From assembly GCA_963978545.1 (NCBI GenBank), contig OZ021730.1, positions 248,001 to 312,000 of the forward strand: a stretch of 64,000 nt of DNA, read 5' to 3'. The translations under genes were made by a program, and so were the position numbers. A model generated the notes under the pieces. It had not been told where the DNA came from and did not search any database. It worked only from the letters and a program-made list of their open reading frames with translations. Shown here piece by piece: positions 8,073 through 21,348 of the stretch. Each line of letters starts with the position of its first letter. Position 1 is the stretch's first letter. The DNA comes from Linyphia triangularis. Lineage: Eukaryota > Arthropoda > Arachnida > Araneae > Linyphiidae.

Positions 8073-9624
8073 CCAATCAAATCATGATCAGAATCACGAG
8101 CTAGTCGGACCTGTTACCGATCGTTCTTCATCATTCCCATTTGTTGGTTTTTACTGACGTTTCTGAAATGGTGAGGCGCAAAGCTATCAAACCTAAGCCT
8201 GCATCTGCTAAGGCAGTTTGCCATGTTCCTGTTGTAGTTCCCACTAAGGTGGATGAGCCGATTGATGTTTCCTTTGCTAGTACCCCTGTAGTACCCATTA
8301 ATATGGATGAGCGGATAGCTGTTGTTCCAGTGCCGGGTACCAATGAAGTACCCATTAATTTGGAGGAGCGGCTTGATGACATTTCTATCCCTGAGATTCC
8401 AGTGCTTAACTCCCCTGTTATAGTTAACACTGCTGCTGATTCAGGTGAAGCTGAATCGCCCAGATTCATTCTTAATCTCCCCAATGCTATCCAGTATGAT
8501 GAGGCAAATCTGGCCAACATTTCTGGCGCCAAATCTACTGATATCTCTTTCCCTCTTAGCCCACCTCGCTCCTTCAAAGTTGTTGTTCGAGGTTTAAATA
8601 TCAAATCCTCTATTTTGGACATAGCCGACTGGCTGGTCTGGAAGAAACCAGAGTTTTCCCCCATTCAGATCACACAGATGAAACGCCGTAATGGGCATAA
8701 GATGCCCCTTTTTATTTTGGAGTTCCCTTTCACTGAAAATCAATCTGACATTTTATCCTGGCGTACCATGTTATACACCAAAGTCAGAATTGAACCCCTC
8801 ATAGGCAGGAAGGCGAGCGGACCCCAACAATGCTACAAGTGTCAGCATTGGGGTGAACACCTTGCTGCTGAATGTACCTCTCCCATCAGATGCCGACACT
8901 GCTCTCTTGATCACAGTAGTCGTGCATGCCCAGTCAAAAATGGCCCAAAGCTTTGCTGCAACTGTGGCCAAAATCATGCAAGCTCTTCTCTCTCCTGTCC
9001 GACTCGTAGAGCTTTATTTACCAACCCTCAGAAGGTCACCAAGACTACCAAACCTCCCCCTCTAAATTCTGACTGTACCAGATTTGTTCCTCGTCCCCTG
9101 ATTATCAAAAGTATAACTAAGACCTATGCAAATGCTGTCTGTCAAACAATTGGAACCACAGTCAACAAGGCGACTGAATCAGTTGTTCTGACCCCCATTC
9201 AGACTTCCTCTAAAGATTCTCAAGCTGGCTCTGGTCTTGAATCTTGCCAACTCAATGATAAATGCTACGTTGCATTTTTATTCACTCACGGTTTCATTAT
9301 GGATGAGTTTTCCGACCTTCAAGATTGTTACGACTGGACCGAGGATAATGCATCCTTCTTTTTACCAGTTATACAATTTATCAGGGATTTCCCACCAGTT
9401 TGGACTCCACTGCCCTGTGCTTAGTTTAGCTCCTCCCACGTGCCTTTTCCTCGCTTTCTATTGGAAGGTGATCCAAGCCAGCTCCTGTACCAAGTGTGGT
9501 GTCATGTTTTGCTTTTATTGTATACCAGTTCCGATATTTCGTCCTTCAATTTATCCCACCCTTCATATCAGAGAGTATAGCATCTTCGGATCAGCACTCC
9601 GTTAATTGTAATATTAAAAAGTAA
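8073..9624 (+). mobile_element. Gag-only retroelement, unit 2
   Basis: 1,552 bp, bounded by agtcttcgcattc at 8060-8072 and 9625-9637. Confidence 0.65.
8168..9424 (+). CDS. Jockey-type ORF1/gag protein, copy 2
   Basis: Intact 418-residue frame from the ATG at 8168, with the PRE_C2HC-like region and all three zinc knuckles preserved. Its sequence is the consensus of the array, shared with the copies in units 4 and 6-9. It lies directly below P1 with no reverse transcriptase in between, so P1 could drive it if the initiator copy at 8060-8072 works. Confidence 0.85.
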   Translation: MVRRKAIKPKPASAKAVCHVPVVVPTKVDEPIDVSFASTPVVPINMDERIAVVPVPGTNEVPINLEERLDDISIPEIPVLNSPVIVNTAADSGEAESPRFILNLPNAIQYDEANLANISGAKSTDISFPLSPPRSFKVVVRGLNIKSSILDIADWLVWKKPEFSPIQITQMKRRNGHKMPLFILEFPFTENQSDILSWRTMLYTKVRIEPLIGRKASGPQQCYKCQHWGEHLAAECTSPIRCRHCSLDHSSRACPVKNGPKLCCNCGQNHASSSLSCPTRRALFTNPQKVTKTTKPPPLNSDCTRFVPRPLIIKSITKTYANAVCQTIGTTVNKATESVVLTPIQTSSKDSQAGSGLESCQLNDKCYVAFLFTHGFIMDEFSDLQDCYDWTEDNASFFLPVIQFIRDFPPVWTPLPCA

Positions 9625-9851
9625 AGTCTTCGCATTCTCAGATTTAGAGCTCTGAGAGTAAGACCTGACTCTCGCCTCTTTCTTGGCGCTTTTTGACTGG
9701 GTTTCTAACCCTATATGCGGGCTGGTTCACCAAGTGGTTGCAAGGATGAAATATGTAAACAATACAGGCAGATCGCTACATTTTTACATGCAATTTTATA
9801 TTCAGTCGGTCTTTTATGTTGTTGGAAGTTATAGCTCCCATCCTAACAAAC

Positions 9852-9867
9852 GGCTCTTTTCAGGGCC
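9852..9867 (+). terminator. SL2 histone-type stem-loop, unit 2
   Basis: Identical 16-base hairpin, with its flanks unchanged from unit 1. Confidence 0.6.
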
Positions 9868-10329
9868 CAAATATGACACACTTTGCTTGACATGTTGACT
9901 GTTTCATAACATTTTCTGGACTCAATACAATACAAATTTACTCAAACAAACGTTTAAAGCTAATATTGCCGTGTTACAATTACAGGGAAAGAGGAGTCCT
10001 TTATTTGTAGCTGCCCAATTCTAATTCTTGAACTCTCGTTTGAGGAATTGAATACAAAAGTGACCTTCTATGTCATCTCGATTTGTGCTTGATCATTATA
10101 GTAAACATGGACATATTTAATTATGTGAAACGTCTGCCTGTTTATGTGCAAACTTTAAGGAATACGAAAACTAAGGACATCTCTGAAACAGATGGATCAT
10201 GCATTTGGTGGTATGTTGTTGAAATGCCATGTACGGTGTTACATTTGGAACTATTTGTTTCTATATAACGACTAGAGATTTTGTATCTGCCTCCCATGGA
10301 TAAATTGCTTTTACCTAATAATTTTCCGT

Positions 10330-10449
10330 GGTCACGTTTATACCACGCGGAACGTACATGCTTCTATTCGGTCACCGAAGTCAAGCAATATGTGCTGCGG
10401 TCAGTACTTGAGAAGGTGACCGGTTGGGAACGATTAGTACAGTTGACAT
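10330..10449 (+). pseudogene. 5S rRNA-derived pseudogene, unit 2
   Basis: Same sequence as in unit 1, with box C preserved and box A diverged. Confidence 0.82.
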
Positions 10450-11150
10450 TTCATTGTTTTTTTATTTTTTACTTCCAATATATTACTTCACTTAAAGCCA
10501 GGAATAAGGCAAACATAAAATCTAATTGTTTATATCTAACAAAATATCGATAGTTTAGGCATGTTCACTTCACGAGCTCCCTACATTACAATTTATTGGG
10601 TTTTTTTTTATTACCACTTTAATACATCACTCAAAGTCAAACATAAAATCTACTTGCTTATATCTAACAAAATATCAATAGTTTTCTTCATGATAGATTT
10701 GGCACGTTCAATCCACGAGTTAACTACATTACATTAAGCTAATTGTACGGTGTTACAATTGTGAGTGACCAGATCTATGTGAAAATCAAATGTATAATGT
10801 GCTTTTGCAATTTCATCTTAAAATACAGCACTCTATTTAAAGAATGGAGACTTGTTTTTTAGTGATATATTAGGCGAAATTTTCCTCCTTTATTGGAACT
10901 GGAATGCTAGAGGTAAAAGCAATTTTTAGATATCTGGTATGTTATTGAAAAAAAAACTAAACATGAAAATTCAAATAATTCATTTATTAAATCCTGATAT
11001 GTTTTATTACATGTATATGATATAAATTTTTGAGCAAAATAAAAAAAACATTTTTAAAGAAAGCATACAAGTTTTAATCTTTGAAACATAGGTAAAATTA
11101 TATGTAAAGTTACATAATCAACAATATATTTAAAACAGAAGTGTAGGGCA

Positions 11151-12949
11151 CTAATTACAAAAAGCTATAATTACACTTAACAAATCATTTTGATCCAAGT
11201 AATTTGCCAAAACACAGGCACAATCGTAATTCAAATAAACTTTTCTTGGCATGCTGCAATTCACATCAGAAATGCCTTTTACAGCAGTATATACATTACA
11301 TTCCTCTAGTTTGTCTTTTAACAATGAACGTTCTAATTTAGAGGATATCAATTGCGAATACAAAGGATATCGTTTATTTGCAATTATTAGCAATAATTGA
11401 TCCACGTTAAATCCTTCTTCTGCATTGCTGTACATTTTATAGCCGGAATACATTTGCATAAATTCAAACAATGTCCGACCATTGCCAAGATTATCTGACT
11501 TCATTCTATGCAATTCCTGCTCACATTTAATTGCGTATTCTGACAACATTCCTTGGAGTTCGTGTTCACGAGTCCAGTCCTCGATGTTGAAGTCCGGCTT
11601 CTCAAGTAAGCAATACTTCAACAGCAATTGAACGATAGCAAGGCTGCATCCGTTTTCTATTGCTAGGTCCAAAGGACTGATACCATTTTGGTTTTTGACA
11701 TTAACGTGGGAACCTCTTCTCAGCAAAATTTCAACTACGCTCGGATGACCTGTCTGATTTTGCACCGCTTTATGCAGTGGCGTGTCACCAAATTCATCTA
11801 CTGAATCAACATCTATGCCACTGCTAATCAAGAATTTGACGAAAACTGCCGTACTTCCGTTAATGCACAGGGCACTGTGCAGAAGTGAGCCACCGCACTG
11901 GTTTTTGGCAGTGTTGACGTTCATATCCAGGTAATCGAGGAGAAATGTAAAGATACTAACGTTGAAGTGTCCCAAAGCGTGGAAGAGTGGGCTTTGACCT
12001 GAAATGTTAGCACTGTGCAAATCTCCGCCGGCAATAAGTAACAATCTGATAACTTCCAGTTCCGCATTCAGAGCAAGTGCTATAGACAGACTCGAATCGT
12101 CCGGAAGATGGGCTCTGGCTCCTAGGTAAAATTAAAATTACAACTTTAATTAAGGAAAGTCTTCAATCTAAAATAATTCAAATAAGAGAGTTAAATATAT
12201 TTACTAGTTACCAATATTGGCAAACCTTTTATGAATATTTAAATGGAAATACTGCTATTTTAAATCTTAACAGAAGGTTATCTTACAATACTACCGCGTT
12301 AAAGGAATTAACTTAAATTTCTAATCTATCCAAATGTACACGAAATGAAGTTTTAGATATGAAAATTCAGAATCCTTTTATCTAATTTAAAAGTAATGAA
12401 TAATTTTGTCATTTTCTTCTGTAAATGCAGATGGGACAAACTTAATCTCTGAAATCAGTTCATAATTATTTTGACAAAAAGATTTTTGAAACAGTTAAAT
12501 TACCTTTTAAGATGTAATGTAAGATGTAGGAATGGGATATGAGGAAGCAACAAAAAATTGACAATTCAGCGTACATGGAAATATTTCGGTCTAATAAAAG
12601 GCTCCCTTAAAAATTGTTGTAGAAAAGCGTTTACATATTAATTTATGTTTTTACATACCTCCTTCTACCAATGTTCTGATCGTTTCAAGTCTGTTCCTGC
12701 AATGTAGGGCATTGATGAGAGGTGTTGGGCCGCCATGACAGAACTGGAAATTAGGATCTGCGCCATAATAGAGGAGAAGCTTGACGATGGCGATCGAGCA
12801 TCTTCGGTCCGTCAGAACCCGAAGCACTGGGGATTGACTGCCTTCTACTTCGTTGGCCGAAGAAGGGTCAGGTTGCAGGATCAGTTGGATCTCACTCAAA
12901 TCCCATTCTTCTTCGTACAATACACTGTGAACAGAAGTGTTTTCAGGCA

Positions 12950-12950
<1 letters not shown>
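11151..12950 (-). CDS. Ankyrin-repeat protein, copy 2 (spliced)
   Basis: Joins 12950-12659 and 12121-11151. It is the most divergent of the copies in exon 2, with Pro27, Val42 and His102, plus Leu126, Ser187, Gln242 and Ile245. Leu125 uses TTA instead of TTG, the only silent difference noticed in this gene. Splice sites are intact; the acceptor tract is about 28 T on the sense strand. Promoter at 13892. Confidence 0.82.
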
Positions 12951-12990
<40 letters not shown>

Positions 12991-13859
12991 AAAGCATTTT
13001 CAAAAGTTTGAATATTCCATTTTACTTTTGTAATCAAACGATTAAACTTAAGATTGGTACGTTTCAATCTTAAGAGAAAAGTGCCTTTATTTTTTTGTCA
13101 AATTCTATATCGGTCGGAATATTGTTTCAAAACCAAAGGTATTTTCTTTAGGAATAGCAACAGCAATATCAGCCCATTGTCAAATATTTGAAGTTGAAAA
13201 TAAAAGTATCTTTTAAGATTACTAAAGGTTAAAGATTAATATTTAGTTCATTAAAATTTTTTAAACTGTAAAAAAAAAAAAAATCATATGACTTTCCCTT
13301 TAATATTTGTTTATGTGTTACCAATACTTCTGTACACTTGAAATTCATGCGTCTTACAACAAAATTTATGAAGATATTGCGACAGAAAGTATGCGGAAGC
13401 GTTGACACGGTCATACCGGCTATCTTTCGATCATCGGATACAAGCATTATGGGTCAAATACAGGAAAAAGCCAAACAAAAAATATACTTGCTGTTTATTA
13501 TACTAAGATACACGTCAGTAATTTAAAATGGGGTACCTAAAATACAAGTTGAGGGACCAGGATAGACAATGAACCCACCTAATTCTGTTACCAAGAAAAT
13601 AGGTGGGTGGCAAGTGGTCTGACCTAAGCAATGAACGAAGCCACGCTTTAGAGCCCAACACCACTACCGAAATCATTGGAATTTATGATTGGGAGGGAAA
13701 AACAGCTGGACGATCCAGATACTGAGGTCTGGGAACAGCAAACCCTAAAGAGAAATGTAAACACAAATGCAAGTATAATATGAATACATTTTTTACCAGT
13801 AATTTTGTTCAAGGTGAATCTGCAATAATCCGAGATCTATGGGTAGACAGCTCTGAGAG

Positions 13860-13957
13860 AGATCTGGTCGCTTCAGAGTCTAGAGTCGAACTGATGTAAA
13901 ATCAGGTGGAAATGCAACCTTTTATAGGTACAGTTGCAGAATGAAAGGTGGACCAAT
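13860..13957 (-). promoter_or_regulatory. P2 promoter of ankyrin gene copy 2
   Basis: TATA at 13926-13918, predicted start at 13892, DPE at 13865-13860, exon 1 at 13892-13797. Confidence 0.75.
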
Positions 13958-14692
13958 GGCGACACGGCAAAACCGAGCAGAGGAAACTGGTAGGGTCAGC
14001 TTGCTATTAAATTACTTTAAACGATTAACTCAGACATGGCACAGCTTCTAAGCAAAAGAAATGAACTTCAAGAAAAAGCGACGAGAACTGAGAAAAAACA
14101 TCACATTTTCAAAAAATTGCAGAAGTTGAACAATTTTAAAATTGATCGTTAGTCTGTCCCTGCTTCTCAGCACTAATGCTTCATTTTTTCAAATGCAATA
14201 CCTGTCAAAGTATTGTTTTAGAACATATGAAATTTTAAACCAGGCATTACAAGAGTAACACCAACTCATTAATGAAATTTGAAGGAAAAATAAAAGAAAG
14301 TTTTTTTTTATTCCAATTTGAAAAGAATTTTATGCTTCCTCATTAATATTTTAAATTAATAATCTGAAGAAAACACCACATTATTTTTGCTTTAAATTTT
14401 GTAAATGAGCGCTATTATTCCAACCCTTGTATTTTTCAACTTCAACACAAAATTGCTTGATTTAATAGTTTCTCAAACGGCCCTTTTAAAGACCCAAAAA
14501 TAACACACGACTGGTCCGTTTACACGCTATCATTTTAATTCCAGTTCAGTTTTATGCCCTAATGCAATACTTTCTTCGGAACATTACATGATACAAATAT
14601 AACGATATATGTGTCGATGACAATATTTCGATTTTTTTTTTTGGAGCAAAATTACACTAGTTATTTCCTAAGCTCCTCCCTCCTGCTTTGCA

Positions 14693-14757
14693 ATTGGACC
14701 ACCTCACTCTCCGCAACCATACCTATAAAAGGTTGCATTTTTCCAGTCTTCGCATTC
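14693..14757 (+). promoter_or_regulatory. P1 promoter, unit 3
   Basis: TATA at 14724-14732, left repeat at 14745-14757, second Inr A at 16319. This is the last unit in which only the gag element interrupts the promoter. Confidence 0.65.
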
Positions 14758-16309
14758 CCAATCAAATCATGATCAGAATCACGAGCTAGTCGGACCTGTT
14801 ACCGATCGTTCTTCATCATTCCCATTTGTTGGTTTTTACTGACGTTTCTGAAATGGTGAGGCGCAAAGCTATCAAACCTAAGCCTGCATCTGCTAAGGCA
14901 GTTTGCCATGTTCCTGTTGTAGTTCCCACTAAGGTGGATGAGCCGATTGATGTTTCCTTTGCTAGTACCCCTGTAGTACCCATTAATATGGATGAGCGGA
15001 TAGCTGTTGTTCCAGTGCCGGGTACCAATGAAGTACCCATTAATTTGGAGGAGCGGCTTGATGACATTTCTATCCCTGAGATTCCAGTGCTTAACTCCCC
15101 TGTTATAGTTAACACTGCTGCTGATTCAGGTGAAGCTGAATCGCCCAGATTCATTCTTAATTTCCCCAATGCTATCCAGTATGATGAGGCAAATCTGGCC
15201 AACATTTCTGGCGCCAAATCTACTGATATCTCTTTCCCTCTTAGCCCACCTCGCTCCTTCAAAGTTGTTGTTCGAGGTTTAAATATCAAATCCTCTATTT
15301 TGGACATAGCCGACTGGCTGGTCTGGAAGAAACCAGAGTTTTCCCCCATTCAGATCACACAGATGAAACGCCGTAATGGGCATAAGATGCCCCTTTTTAT
15401 TTTGGAGTTCCCTTTCACTGAAAATCAATCTGACATTTTATCCTGGCGTACCATGTTATACACCAAAGTCAGAATTGAACCCCTCATAGGCAGGAAGGCG
15501 AGCGGACCCCAACAATGCTACAAGTGTCAGCATTGGGGTGAACACCTTGCTGCTGAATGTACCTCTCCCATCAGATGCCGACACTGCTCTCTTGATCACA
15601 GTAGTCGTGCATGCCCAGTCAAAAATGGCCCAAAGCTTTGCTGCAACTGTGGCCAAAATCATGCAAGCTCTTCTCTCTCCTGTCCGACTCGTAGAGCTTT
15701 ATTTACCAACCCTCAGAAGGTCACCAAGACTACCAAACCTCCCCCTCTAAATTCTGACTGTACCAGATTTGTTCCTCGTCCCCTGATTATCAAAAGTATA
15801 ACTAAGACCTATGCAAATGCTGTCTGTCAAACAATTGGAACCACAGTCAACAAGGCGACTGAATCAGTTGTTCTGACCCCCATTCAGACTTCCTCTAAAG
15901 ATTCTCAAGCTGGCTCTGGTCTTGAATCTTGCCAACTCAATGATAAATGCTACGTTGCATTTTTATTCACTCACGGTTTCATTATGGATGAGTTTTCCGA
16001 CCTTCAAGATTGTTACGACTGGACCGAGGATAATGCATCCTTCTTTTTACCAGTTATACAATTTATCAGGGATTTCCCACCAGTTTGGACTCCACTGCCC
16101 TGTGCTTAGTTTAGCTCCTCCCACGTGCCTTTTCCTCGCTTTCTATTGGAAGGTGATCCAAGCCAGCTCCTGTACCAAGTGTGGTGTCATGTTTTGCTTT
16201 TATTGTATACCAGTTCCGATATTTCGTCCTTCAATTTATCCCACCCTTCATATCAGAGAGTATAGCATCTTCGGATCAGCACTCCGTTAATTGTAATATT
16301 AAAAAGTAA
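14758..16309 (+). mobile_element. Gag-only retroelement, unit 3
   Basis: 1,552 bp, bounded by the 13 bp repeat at 14745-14757 and 16310-16322. Confidence 0.65.
14853..16109 (+). CDS. Jockey-type ORF1/gag protein, copy 3
   Basis: Intact 418-residue frame. A private Leu to Phe change lies in the segment before the PRE_C2HC-like region (ILNFPNA instead of ILNLPNA). The zinc knuckles are unchanged. The leader still carries the short-class base (gatcagaatc). Confidence 0.85.
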   Translation: MVRRKAIKPKPASAKAVCHVPVVVPTKVDEPIDVSFASTPVVPINMDERIAVVPVPGTNEVPINLEERLDDISIPEIPVLNSPVIVNTAADSGEAESPRFILNFPNAIQYDEANLANISGAKSTDISFPLSPPRSFKVVVRGLNIKSSILDIADWLVWKKPEFSPIQITQMKRRNGHKMPLFILEFPFTENQSDILSWRTMLYTKVRIEPLIGRKASGPQQCYKCQHWGEHLAAECTSPIRCRHCSLDHSSRACPVKNGPKLCCNCGQNHASSSLSCPTRRALFTNPQKVTKTTKPPPLNSDCTRFVPRPLIIKSITKTYANAVCQTIGTTVNKATESVVLTPIQTSSKDSQAGSGLESCQLNDKCYVAFLFTHGFIMDEFSDLQDCYDWTEDNASFFLPVIQFIRDFPPVWTPLPCA

Positions 16310-16536
16310 AGTCTTCGCATTCTCAGATTTAGAGCTCTGAGAGTAAGACCTGACTCTCGCCTCTTTCTTGGCGCTTTTTGACTGGGTTTCTAACCCTATA
16401 TGCGGGCTGGTTCACCAAGTGGTTGCAAGGATGAAATATGTAAACAATACAGGCAGATCGCTACATTTTTACATGCAATTTTATATTCAGTAGGTCTTTT
16501 ATGTTGTTGGAAGTTATAGTTCCCATCCTAACAAAC

Positions 16537-16552
16537 GGCTCTTTTCAGGGCC
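16537..16552 (+). terminator. SL2 histone-type stem-loop, unit 3
   Basis: Identical hairpin. The base change tagctccc to tagttccc, just above it, begins the variant set shared with the long units. Confidence 0.6.
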
Positions 16553-17014
16553 CAAATATGACACACTTTGCTTGACATGTTGACTGTTTCATAACATTTT
16601 CTGGACTCAATACAATACAAATTTACTCAAACAAACGTTTAAAGCTAATATTGCCGTGTTACAATTACACTGAAAGAGGAGTCCTTTATTTGTAGCTGCC
16701 CAATTCTAATTCTTGAACTCTCGTTTGAGGAATTGAATACAAAAGTGACCTTCTCTGTCATCTCGATTTGTGCTTGATCATTATAGTAAACATGGACATA
16801 TTTAATTATGTGAAACGTCTGCCTGTTTATGTGCAAACTTTAAGGAATACGAAAACTAAGGACATCTCTGAAACAGATGGATCATGCATTTGGTGGTATG
16901 TTGTTGAAATGCCATGTACGGTGTTACATTTGGAACTATTTGTTTCTATATAACGACTAGAGATTTTGTATCTGCCTCCCATGGATAAATTGCTTTTACC
17001 TAATAATTTTCCGT

Positions 17015-17134
17015 GGTCACGTTTATACCACGCGGAACGTACATGCTTCTATTCGGTCACCGAAGTCAAGCAATATGTGCTGCGGTCAGTACTTGAGAAG
17101 GTGACCGGTTGGGAACGATTAGTACAGTTGACAT
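17015..17134 (+). pseudogene. 5S rRNA-derived pseudogene, unit 3
   Basis: Same diverged copy as unit 1; no class-specific changes were seen inside it. Confidence 0.82.
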
Positions 17135-17817
17135 TTCATTGTTTTTTTATTTTTTACTTCCAATATATTACTTCACTTAAAGCCAGGAATAAGGCAAACA
17201 TAAAATCTAATTGTTTATATCTAACAAAATATCGATAGTTTAGGCATGTTCACTTCACGAGCTCCCTACATTACAATTTATTGGGTTATTTTTATTACCA
17301 CTTTAATACATCACTCAAAGTCAAACATAAAATCTACTTGCTTATATCTAACAAAATATCAATAGTTTTCTTCATGATAGATTTGGCACGTTCAATCCAC
17401 GAGTTAACTACATTACATTAAGCTAATTGTGAGTGACCAGATCTATGTGAAAATCAAATGTATAATGTGCTTTTACAATTTCATCTTAAAATACAGCACT
17501 CTATTTAAAGAATGGAGACTTGTTTTTTAGCGATATATTAGGCGAAATTTTCCTCCTTTATTGGAACTGGAATGCTAGAGGTAAAAGCAATTTTTAGATA
17601 TCTGGTATGTTATTGAAAAAAAAACTAAACATGAAAATTCAAATAATTCATTTATTAAATCCTGATATGTTTTATTACATGTATATGATATACATTTTTG
17701 AGCAAAATAAAAAAACATTTTTAAAGAAAGCATACAAGTTTTAATCTTTGAAACATAGGTAAAATTATATGTACAGTTACATAATCAACAATATATTCAA
17801 AACAGAAGTGTAGGGCA

Positions 17818-19616
17818 CTAATTACAAAAAGCTATAATTACACTTAACAAATCATTTTGATCCAAGTAATTTGCCAAAACACAGGCACAATCGTAATTCA
17901 AATAAACTTTTCTTGGCATGCTGCAATTCACATCAGAAATGCCTTTTACAGCAGTATATACATTACATTCCTCTAGTTTGTCTTTTAACAATGAACGTTC
18001 TAATTTAGAGGATATCAATTGCGAATACAAAGGATATCGTTTATTTGCAATTATTAGCAATAATTGATCCACGTTAAATCCTTCTTCTGCATTGCTGTAC
18101 ATTTTATAGCCGGAATACATTTGCATAAATTCAAACAATGTCCGACCATTGCCAAGATTATCTGACTTCATTCTATGCAATTCCTGCTCACATTTAATTG
18201 CGTATTCTGACAACATTCCTTGGAGTTCGTGTTCACGAGTCCAGTCCTCGATGTTGAAGTCCGGCTTCTCAAGTAAGCAATACTTCAACAGCAATTGAAC
18301 GATAGCAAGGCTGCATCCGTTTTCTATTGCTAGGTCCAAAGGACTGAGACCATTTCGGTTTTTGACATTAACGTGGGAACCTCTTCTCAGCAAAATTTCA
18401 ACTACGCTCGGATGACCTGTCTGATTTTGCACCGCTTTATGCAGTGGCGTGTCACCAAATTCATCTACTGAATCAACATCTATGCCACTGCTAATCAAGA
18501 ATTTGACGAAAACTGCCGTACATCCGTTAATGCACAGGGCACTGTGCAGAAGTGAGCCACCGCACTGGTTTTTGGCAGTGTTGACGTTCATATCCAGGTA
18601 ATCGAGGAGAAATGTAAAGATACTAACGTTGAAGTGTCCCAAAGCGTGGAAGAGTGGGCTTTGACCTGAAATGTTAGCACTGTGCAAATCTCCGCCGGCA
18701 ATAAACAACAATCTGATAACTTCCAGTTCCGCATTCAGAGCAAGTGCTATAGACAGACTCGAATCGTCCGGAAGATCGGCTCTGGCTCCTAGGTAAAATT
18801 AAAATTACAACTTTAATTAAGGAAAGTCTTAAATCTAAAATAATTCAAATAACAGAGTTAAATATATTTACTAGTTACCAATATTGGCAAATCTTTTATG
18901 AATATTTAAATGGAAATACTGCTATTTTAAATCTTAACAGAAGGTTATCTTACAATACTACCGCGTTAAAGGAATTAACTTAAATTTCTAACCTATCCAA
19001 ATGTACACGAAATGAAGTTTTGGATATGCAATTCAGAATCATTTTATCTAATTTAAAAGTAATGAATAATTTTGTCATTTTCTTCTGTAAATGCAGATGG
19101 GACAAACTTAATCTCTGAAATCAGTTCATAATTATTTTGACAAAAAGATTTTTGAAACAGTTAAATTACCTTTTAAGATGTAATGTAAGATGTAGGAATG
19201 GGATATGAGGAAGCAACAAAAAATTGACAATTCAGCGTACATGGAAATATTTCGGTCTAATAAAAGGCTCCCTTAAAAATTGTTGTAGAAAAGCGTTTAC
19301 ATATTAATTTATGTTTTTACATACCTCCTTCTACCAATGTTCTGATCGTTTCAAGTCTGTTCCTGCAATGTAGGGCATTGATGAGAGGTGTTGGGCCGCC
19401 ATGACAGAACTGGAAATTAGGATCTGCGCCATAATAGAGGAGAAGCTTGACGATGGCGATCGAGCATCTTCGGTCCGTCAGAACCCGAAGCAGGGGGGAT
19501 TGACTGCCTTCTACTTCGTTGGCCGAAGAAGGGTCACGTTGCAGGATCAGTTGGATCTCACTCAAATCCCATTCTTCTTCGTACAATACACTGTGAACAG
19601 AAGTGTTTTCAGGCAT
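17818..19616 (-). CDS. Ankyrin-repeat protein, copy 3 (spliced)
   Basis: Joins 19616-19325 and 18788-17818. Its protein equals the consensus of the long units, with Arg85, Phe126, Ile200, Ile229, Leu258, Cys386 and Tyr393, although its unit lacks the LINE fragment. Promoter at 20544. Confidence 0.82.
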
Positions 19617-20511
19617 GATATCTGTAAAAAAAAAAAAAAAAATTAAAGCATTTTCAAAAGTTTGAATATTCCATTTTACTTTTGTAATCAAACGATTAAA
19701 CTTAAGATTGGTACGTTTCAATCTTAAGAGAAAAGTGCCTTTACTTTTTTGTCAAATTCTATATCGGTCGGAATATTGTTTCAAAACCAAAGGTATTTTC
19801 TTTAGGAATAGCAACAGCAATATCAGCCCATTGGTAAAAATTTGAAGTTGAAAATAAAAGTATCTTTTAAGATTACTAAAGGTTAAAGATTAATATTTAG
19901 TTCATTAAAATTTTTTAAACTGTAAAAAAAAAAAATCATATGACTTTCCCTTTAATATTTGTTTATGTGTTACCAATACTTCTGTATACTTGAAATTCAT
20001 GCGTCTTACAACAAAATTTATGAAGATATTGCGACAGAAAGTATGCGGAAGCGTTGACACGGTCATACCGGCTATCTTTCGATCACCGGATACAAGCATT
20101 ATGGGTCAAATACAGGAAAAAGCCAAACAAAAAATATACTTGCTGTTTATTTTACTAAGATACACGTCAGTAATTTAAAATGGGGTACCTAAAATACAAG
20201 TTGAGGGACCAGGATAGACAATGAACCCACCTAATTCTGTTACCAAGAAAATAGGTGGGTGGCAAGTGGTCTGACCTAAGCAATGAACGAAGCCACGCTT
20301 TAGAGCCCAACACCACTACCGAAATCCGTGGAATTTATGATTGGGAGGGAAAAATAGCTGGACGATCCAGATACTGAGGTCTGGGAACAGCAAACCCTAA
20401 AGAGAAATGTAAACACAAATGCAAGTATAATATGAATACATTTTTTACCAGTAATTTTGTTCAAGGTGAATCTGCAATAATCCGAGATCTATGGGTAGAC
20501 AGCTCTGAGAG

Positions 20512-20609
20512 AGATCTGGTCGCTTCAGAGTCTAGAGTCGAACTGATGTAAAATCAGGTGGAAATGCAACCTTTTATAGGTACAGTTGCAGAATGAAAGG
20601 TGGACCAAT
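20512..20609 (-). promoter_or_regulatory. P2 promoter of ankyrin gene copy 3
   Basis: TATA at 20578-20570, predicted start at 20544, intact DPE, exon 1 at 20544-20449. Confidence 0.75.
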
Positions 20610-21348
20610 GGCGACACGGCAAAACCGAGCAGAGGAAACTGGTAGGGTCAGCTTGCTATTAAATTACTTTAAACGATTAACTCAGACATGGCACAGCTTC
20701 TAAGCAAAAGAAATGAACTTCAAGAAAAAGCGACGAGAACTGAGAAAAAACATCACATTTTCAAAAAATTGCAGAAGTTGAACAATTTTAAAATTGATCG
20801 TTAGTCTGTCCCTGCTTCTCAGCACTAATGCTTCATTTTTTCAAATGCAATACCTGTCAAAGTATTGTTTTAGAACATATGAAATTTTAAACCAGGCATT
20901 ACAAGAGTAACACCAACTCATTAATGAAATTTGAAGGGAAAATAAAAGAAAGTTTTTTTTTATTCCAATTTGAAAAGAATTTTATGCTTCCTCATTAATA
21001 TTTTAAATTAATAATCTGAAGAAAACACCACATTATTTTTGCTTTAAATTTTGTAAATGAGCGCTATTATTCCAACCCTTGTATTTTTCAACTTCAACAC
21101 AAAATTGCTTGATTTAATAGTTTCTCAAACGGCCCTTTTAAAGACCCAAAAATAACACACGACTGGTCCGTTTACACGCTATCATTTTAATTCCAGTTCA
21201 GTTTTATGCCCTAATGCAATACTTTCTTCGGAACATTACATGATACAAATATAACGATATATGTGTCGATGACAATATTTCGATTTTTTTTTTTTTTTGG
21301 AGCAAAATTACACTAGTTATTTCCTAAGCTCCTCCCTCCTGCTTTGCA

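Larger units (their letters stand above)
6662..13344. repeat. Tandem array unit 2 (short class, 6,683 bp)
   Basis: Same order of parts as unit 1. It has a private 16 bp insertion near 10746 that copies a gtacggtgttac motif found elsewhere in the unit, and the longest A run (about 28) at the ankyrin exon 2 acceptor. Confidence 0.97.
13345..19996. repeat. Tandem array unit 3 (short class, transitional)
   Basis: Lacks the reverse transcriptase fragment, and the start of its gag element matches units 1-2 (gatcagaatc rather than gatcagattc). From the gag 3' side onward, and in the spacer before P1, it carries the variants of the long units, so it looks like an intermediate or recombinant. Confidence 0.95.
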
